The translations under genes and the position numbers were made by a program. Shown here in pieces: positions 5,364 through 7,536 of a stretch of 7,536 nucleotides of DNA (positions are counted from its first letter, which is position 1; the number at the start of each line of letters is the position of its first letter). The notes under the pieces were generated by a model. The model had not been told where the DNA came from and searched no databases. It worked only from the letters and a program-made list of their open reading frames with translations. The stretch is from an uncultured Clostridia bacterium (GTDB taxonomy: Bacteria > Bacillota > Clostridia > Christensenellales > Aristaeellaceae): contig CAJFUU010000151.1 in NCBI GenBank assembly GCA_904420265.1, positions 1 to 7,536 of the forward strand, read 5' to 3'.

Positions 5364-6452
5364 TCAGTCCACTGCGTACCAATGGTTGAAAATGTGCGCG
5401 CTGATTCCCTTGATGCTCAATTCCGTGTAGTCGCCGCCCATGCAGACTTGCAATCGCCGGGAGCGCTCGTTGGATACTTTGGAAACGATCAGGCGGCGCA
5501 ATTCCTCTTCCTGCGCAAAGGACATGTCTTCCACCAGGTGGCCCACCAGCCGCACTTTGTCCGAATCCAGTATATTGACGGCGGTGGAGACGCCGATGGC
5601 GATATATTCCATAATCTGCGCGTCCACCACGCCGCCGTTGGCCATAAGCAAGTCCTTGACGACGGCTTCCAGGCAGCCGCGCTGGCCGCAGGAGCAATAC
5701 GTGTTAACCGGCAATTTGATGTGGCCCAGTTCGCCAAACATGTAGTTGCCGCCGTGCTGGCAGTTGCCGTGCACAATGGCCGCCATGCCCAGGCCGACCT
5801 TTTCCAGAAGCACCAGCGTGGAATGCTCGCTGGCGTGTTTTCGGTCGGCCGCCAGTTCGCCCAGCACCATCATGTTGGCCATGCGTTCGGCGTAGACCTC
5901 GCCGTCGTAGCAATCGGCGAACAAGCGGCGCAAATTGACATCCCGCCAGCCCAGTTCGACCGAATAGAGCACGGCGTTGCGCCGGGAATCAATGTTTCCG
6001 GGCATCGCCATCCCCAGGTCGATCTTATGGTTGTCCAGTTCGGGATGGCGGGCGCGCAACGCGCGCAGCCCTTCAACCAGCACCGCGCTGAAAGCCGTCG
6101 GGGTGAAGTTTCCCTCGGGAAACGCCAGGGCCTCGCGGTCAAGAATCTCCCCGCCCATGTTCACAAGGCAGAGGAGCCGCCCCGTCCAGTCAAAGGCGAA
6201 CAGCCTGCGGGCGTCCCGGTTGATGCGCAAATAGCGCTGCTGACGCCCAGCCGTGGCGCGGCGCTCGTCTGTTTCGATGACCAGCCCCGCCTCCAGCAAC
6301 TGGCGAATGATCTGCGTGACCGAAGCGCGGCTGATGCTCATAGCCTCCCATATATCCGTACGGGAAACGGGTTCGTTGTCCATGATATAGTGCAGCACAA
6401 TGTTGCGGTTCAACTGTGCGGCGTCCGCATGCGAAAGGAAATCATCCTTCAA
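5364..6452 (-). CDS. ROK-family transcriptional repressor (NagC/Mlc/XylR type)
   Basis: The protein is 362 aa, typical of ROK repressors. A winged helix-turn-helix spans about residues 14-65 (PVSRTDIWEAMSISRASV is the helix-turn-helix core), followed by a ROK sugar-binding fold. The zinc site is seen as His244 (in ELGH) with Cys253, Cys255 and Cys260 in CSCGQRGC. Kinase features are missing: the N-terminal ATP-binding DxGGT motif reads DWTG (88-91), and the catalytic Asp of the usual ND motif aligns with Met191. It therefore should bind sugar but not phosphorylate it. The start is TTG at 6452: an in-frame TGA lies 6 nt further upstream, and GGTGAT (6458-6463) matches the 16S 3' end. The first ATG (residue 24) would delete part of the DNA-binding domain. 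As first gene of the operon it likely represses itself and the divergent binding-protein gene, with release by the imported sugar. Confidence 0.92.
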   Translation of the reverse strand: MKDDFLSHADAAQLNRNIVLHYIMDNEPVSRTDIWEAMSISRASVTQIIRQLLEAGLVIETDERRATAGRQQRYLRINRDARRLFAFDWTGRLLCLVNMGGEILDREALAFPEGNFTPTAFSAVLVEGLRALRARHPELDNHKIDLGMAMPGNIDSRRNAVLYSVELGWRDVNLRRLFADCYDGEVYAERMANMMVLGELAADRKHASEHSTLVLLEKVGLGMAAIVHGNCQHGGNYMFGELGHIKLPVNTYCSCGQRGCLEAVVKDLLMANGGVVDAQIMEYIAIGVSTAVNILDSDKVRLVGHLVEDMSFAQEEELRRLIVSKVSNERSRRLQVCMGGDYTELSIKGISAHIFNHWYAVD

Positions 6453-6489
6453 GGGATATCACCCATTCAAAATTTATTGTCAAAACAAA

Positions 6490-6518
6490 CAGGGCATTCC
6501 TTGCCAAACGGCGCCCTG
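6490..6518 (-). other. Hairpin in the 5' leader of the ROK operon mRNA
   Basis: Six-bp arms CAGGGC (6490-6495) and GCCCTG (6513-6518) enclose 17 nt. Inside lies a smaller GGCA-TTCCT-TGCC dyad (6493-6505), which competes with the larger stem. The sequence lies within the roughly 80-nt leader between the predicted start point (about 6534) and the TTG start at 6452. It may be an operator or an mRNA structure. The sequence alone does not decide. Confidence 0.35.
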
Positions 6519-6540
6519 AAACATCGCCTTTACACGCTTG

Positions 6541-6569
6541 ATTATACATGCCCCTCGCGGCATTGTCAA
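6541..6569 (-). promoter_or_regulatory. Perfect consensus sigma-A promoter of the ROK-transketolase-ABC-SDR operon
   Basis: On the minus strand the -35 TTGACA (6564-6569), a 17-bp spacer (6547-6563) and the -10 TATAAT (6541-6546) match consensus exactly. Transcription would begin near 6534. The spacer contains the dyad ATGCC-N6-GGCAT (6548-6563), a possible repressor site between the two boxes. Such a strong core promoter on a catabolic operon suggests tight repression, presumably by the ROK protein it encodes. Confidence 0.88.
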
Positions 6570-6578
6570 TATATTTCC

Positions 6579-6591
6579 GGCGAAAATCGCC
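6579..6591. promoter_or_regulatory. Candidate operator palindrome between the divergent promoters
   Basis: GGCGA-AAA-TCGCC is a perfect 5-bp dyad with a 3-bp centre, 10 bp upstream of the operon -35 box. It is a possible site for the ROK repressor or another regulator. No family consensus is matched closely enough to assign it. Confidence 0.35.
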
Positions 6592-6696
6592 ATAAAATTT
6601 ACTGCATAAATTTTGTTTTGACCTGCTTACATTCAAATAATCCATGTAATTTCCAGTTTATACGGCTGAAAATTGCCCATTTTGTCCATTTTTCAG

Positions 6697-6725
6697 TTGA
6701 CATACCGGCATTTATGCTGTATTAT
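6697..6725 (+). promoter_or_regulatory. Sigma-A promoter of the sugar-binding protein gene
   Basis: TTGACA (6697-6702), 17 bp, then TATTAT (6720-6725), one base off the -10 consensus. The start point would be near 6732, leaving a leader of about 58 nt. The spacer holds GCAT-TT-ATGC (6708-6717), part of a GGCAT/ATGCC motif also found in the diverging operon promoter spacer, so both may be controlled by the same protein. Confidence 0.85.
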
Positions 6726-6774
6726 TAGTTTAGTCAATGTATTTACGGTGCTATTGGCGCATGCCATAGAATAT

Positions 6775-6783
6775 AAAGGAGGT
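6775..6783 (+). promoter_or_regulatory. Ribosome binding site AAAGGAGGT of the binding-protein gene
   Basis: AAAGGAGGT is a near-full match to the 16S anti-Shine-Dalgarno, with 7 nt between GGAGG and the ATG at 6790. It fixes the start codon and suggests high expression, as expected for a binding protein made in excess over its permeases. Confidence 0.9.
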
Positions 6784-6789
6784 ATCCAC

Positions 6790-7536
6790 ATGAAGAAAAT
6801 CCTGACGCTCGTTCTCGCCCTTCTGCTGACGACAGCGCTGCTCTCGTCTGCGCTCGCCGAGGTGCATCTGACCGTCACCAGTTGGCGCGTCGAGGACCAG
6901 GCGGCCTGGGACCAGATCAACGCCGCCTTCACCGCCGAGCATCCCGACATCACGGTTGAATACATTCCCGTGACCGCCACCGAATATGACAGCGTATTGC
7001 AAACCAAATTGCAGTCCGGCAACGCCGAGGACATCATGTTCCTGCGCGCTTTCTCCACGGGCCTGCAGATTTACAACGCCGGCTATGTGCATGAACTGAC
7101 CGAAGAGATGGTGCCCAACATTTCCATCATGCGCTCCGACCTGCTCGCCCCCTGGACCAGCGAAGACGGCACCGTCTACGGGCTGCCCGGTTCGGTCTGC
7201 TATGGCGGTTTCTTCTATAATAAGGCGATCTTTGAGGAAGTGGGCGTCGAGCCGCCGCGCACGTTCGACGAGTTCATGGATGTGTGCCAGAAGATTGAGG
7301 ATGCGGGTTACGTCGCCATCGGGTTTGGCATTCTCGATTCCTGGATGGTCGCCGAATATCTGTCCGCGACCGTTGTACCCGTAACCACCGGCACCGAGTG
7401 GCACGCCCAGCTCATGGCCAAGGAAACCGATTATACCGATCCCGGCTATATCCAGCACTTTGAGTGGATCAAGCAGATGGCCGAGTATTTCCCGGACGGC
7501 TATCAAGGCATTGGCTCTTCGGACATGCAGATGATG
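6790..7536 (+). CDS. Sugar ABC transporter extracellular solute-binding protein, 3' end missing
   Basis: The frame is open from ATG 6790 to the window end, giving 249 residues of a protein that is usually 400-450 aa. Residues 1-23 form a signal peptide: MKK, a hydrophobic stretch, then an ALA cleavage motif before Glu24. Unlike most Gram-positive binding proteins it has no lipobox cysteine, so it appears secreted rather than lipid-anchored. The mature part matches the family 1 sugar-binding pattern: a first beta strand (VHLTVTSWR), a FTAEHPDITVEY helix-strand, YGLPGS (130-135) and FFYNKAIFEEVGVEPPRTFDEF (about 141-162). It diverges from the operon holding its presumed permeases and has its own promoter and strong ribosome site. 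Ligand identity cannot be told from this part. Confidence 0.93.
   Translation, partial: MKKILTLVLALLLTTALLSSALAEVHLTVTSWRVEDQAAWDQINAAFTAEHPDITVEYIPVTATEYDSVLQTKLQSGNAEDIMFLRAFSTGLQIYNAGYVHELTEEMVPNISIMRSDLLAPWTSEDGTVYGLPGSVCYGGFFYNKAIFEEVGVEPPRTFDEFMDVCQKIEDAGYVAIGFGILDSWMVAEYLSATVVPVTTGTEWHAQLMAKETDYTDPGYIQHFEWIKQMAEYFPDGYQGIGSSDMQMM

Noticed and set aside
6517..6534. CcpA cre site at the operon start point (TGAAAC...TTTACA)
   Set aside because: The half-sites resemble cre but are spaced over 18 bp instead of 14, and the centre does not match.
6442..6645. 67-codon minus-strand frame ahead of the ROK gene as a leader peptide
   Set aside because: Its start lies upstream of the predicted transcription start (about 6534), it has only a weak ribosome site, and it runs through the promoter boxes.
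5334..6728. 464-codon plus-strand frame opposite the ROK gene
   Set aside because: The minus strand encodes a clear ROK protein with helix-turn-helix and zinc motifs. The plus frame has no recognisable motif and runs into the AT-rich promoter region.
6751..7506. 251-codon minus-strand frame opposite the binding-protein gene
   Set aside because: The plus strand has promoter, ribosome site, signal peptide and family motifs. The minus frame has none.

Overview
The window looks like chromosomal DNA of a fairly GC-rich Gram-positive-type anaerobe, probably a member of the Clostridia/Christensenellales. This is inferred from strong AGGAGG-type ribosome binding sites, textbook sigma-A promoters, TTG starts, a transketolase split into two short genes, and a ROK regulator beside a sugar ABC transporter. 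No marker gene fixes the taxon.

Layout, left to right. Positions 1-73 hold most of a minus-strand tRNA-Ser(UGA), cut by the window edge, with a perfect consensus promoter at 96-124. Positions 74-304 are non-coding, with overlapping inverted repeats and perhaps one decayed repeat copy. Positions 305-1000 hold four head-to-tail units of about 172 bp in an A-B-A-B order. Each unit contains the last codons and stop of the neighbouring dehydrogenase gene plus a terminator-like hairpin. The long open frames through this array are artefacts of the repeats.

Positions 979-6452 form one minus-strand operon. In transcription order it encodes a ROK-family repressor, transketolase N-terminal subunit, transketolase C-terminal subunit, two sugar ABC permeases, and a short-chain dehydrogenase. 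Gaps are 31 bp, a 4-bp overlap, 103 bp (holding a hairpin), 11 bp and 8 bp. A perfect TTGACA-N17-TATAAT promoter at 6541-6569 drives it. The same 337-bp intergenic region carries a diverging promoter (6697-6725) for a secreted sugar-binding protein on the plus strand (6790 to the window end, incomplete).

Together these genes read as an inducible uptake and catabolism locus for a sugar or polyol. The binding protein and permeases would import the substrate, using an ATPase encoded elsewhere. The SDR would interconvert alcohol and carbonyl forms, and the two-subunit TPP enzyme would move a two-carbon unit. The ROK protein, which lacks the kinase catalytic Asp, would repress both promoters until the sugar is present. 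No kinase, isomerase or glycosidase is visible, so the substrate stays unknown. The two points most worth following are the A-B-A-B array that multiplies the end of the SDR gene with its hairpin, and the unassigned substrate of the split transketolase.
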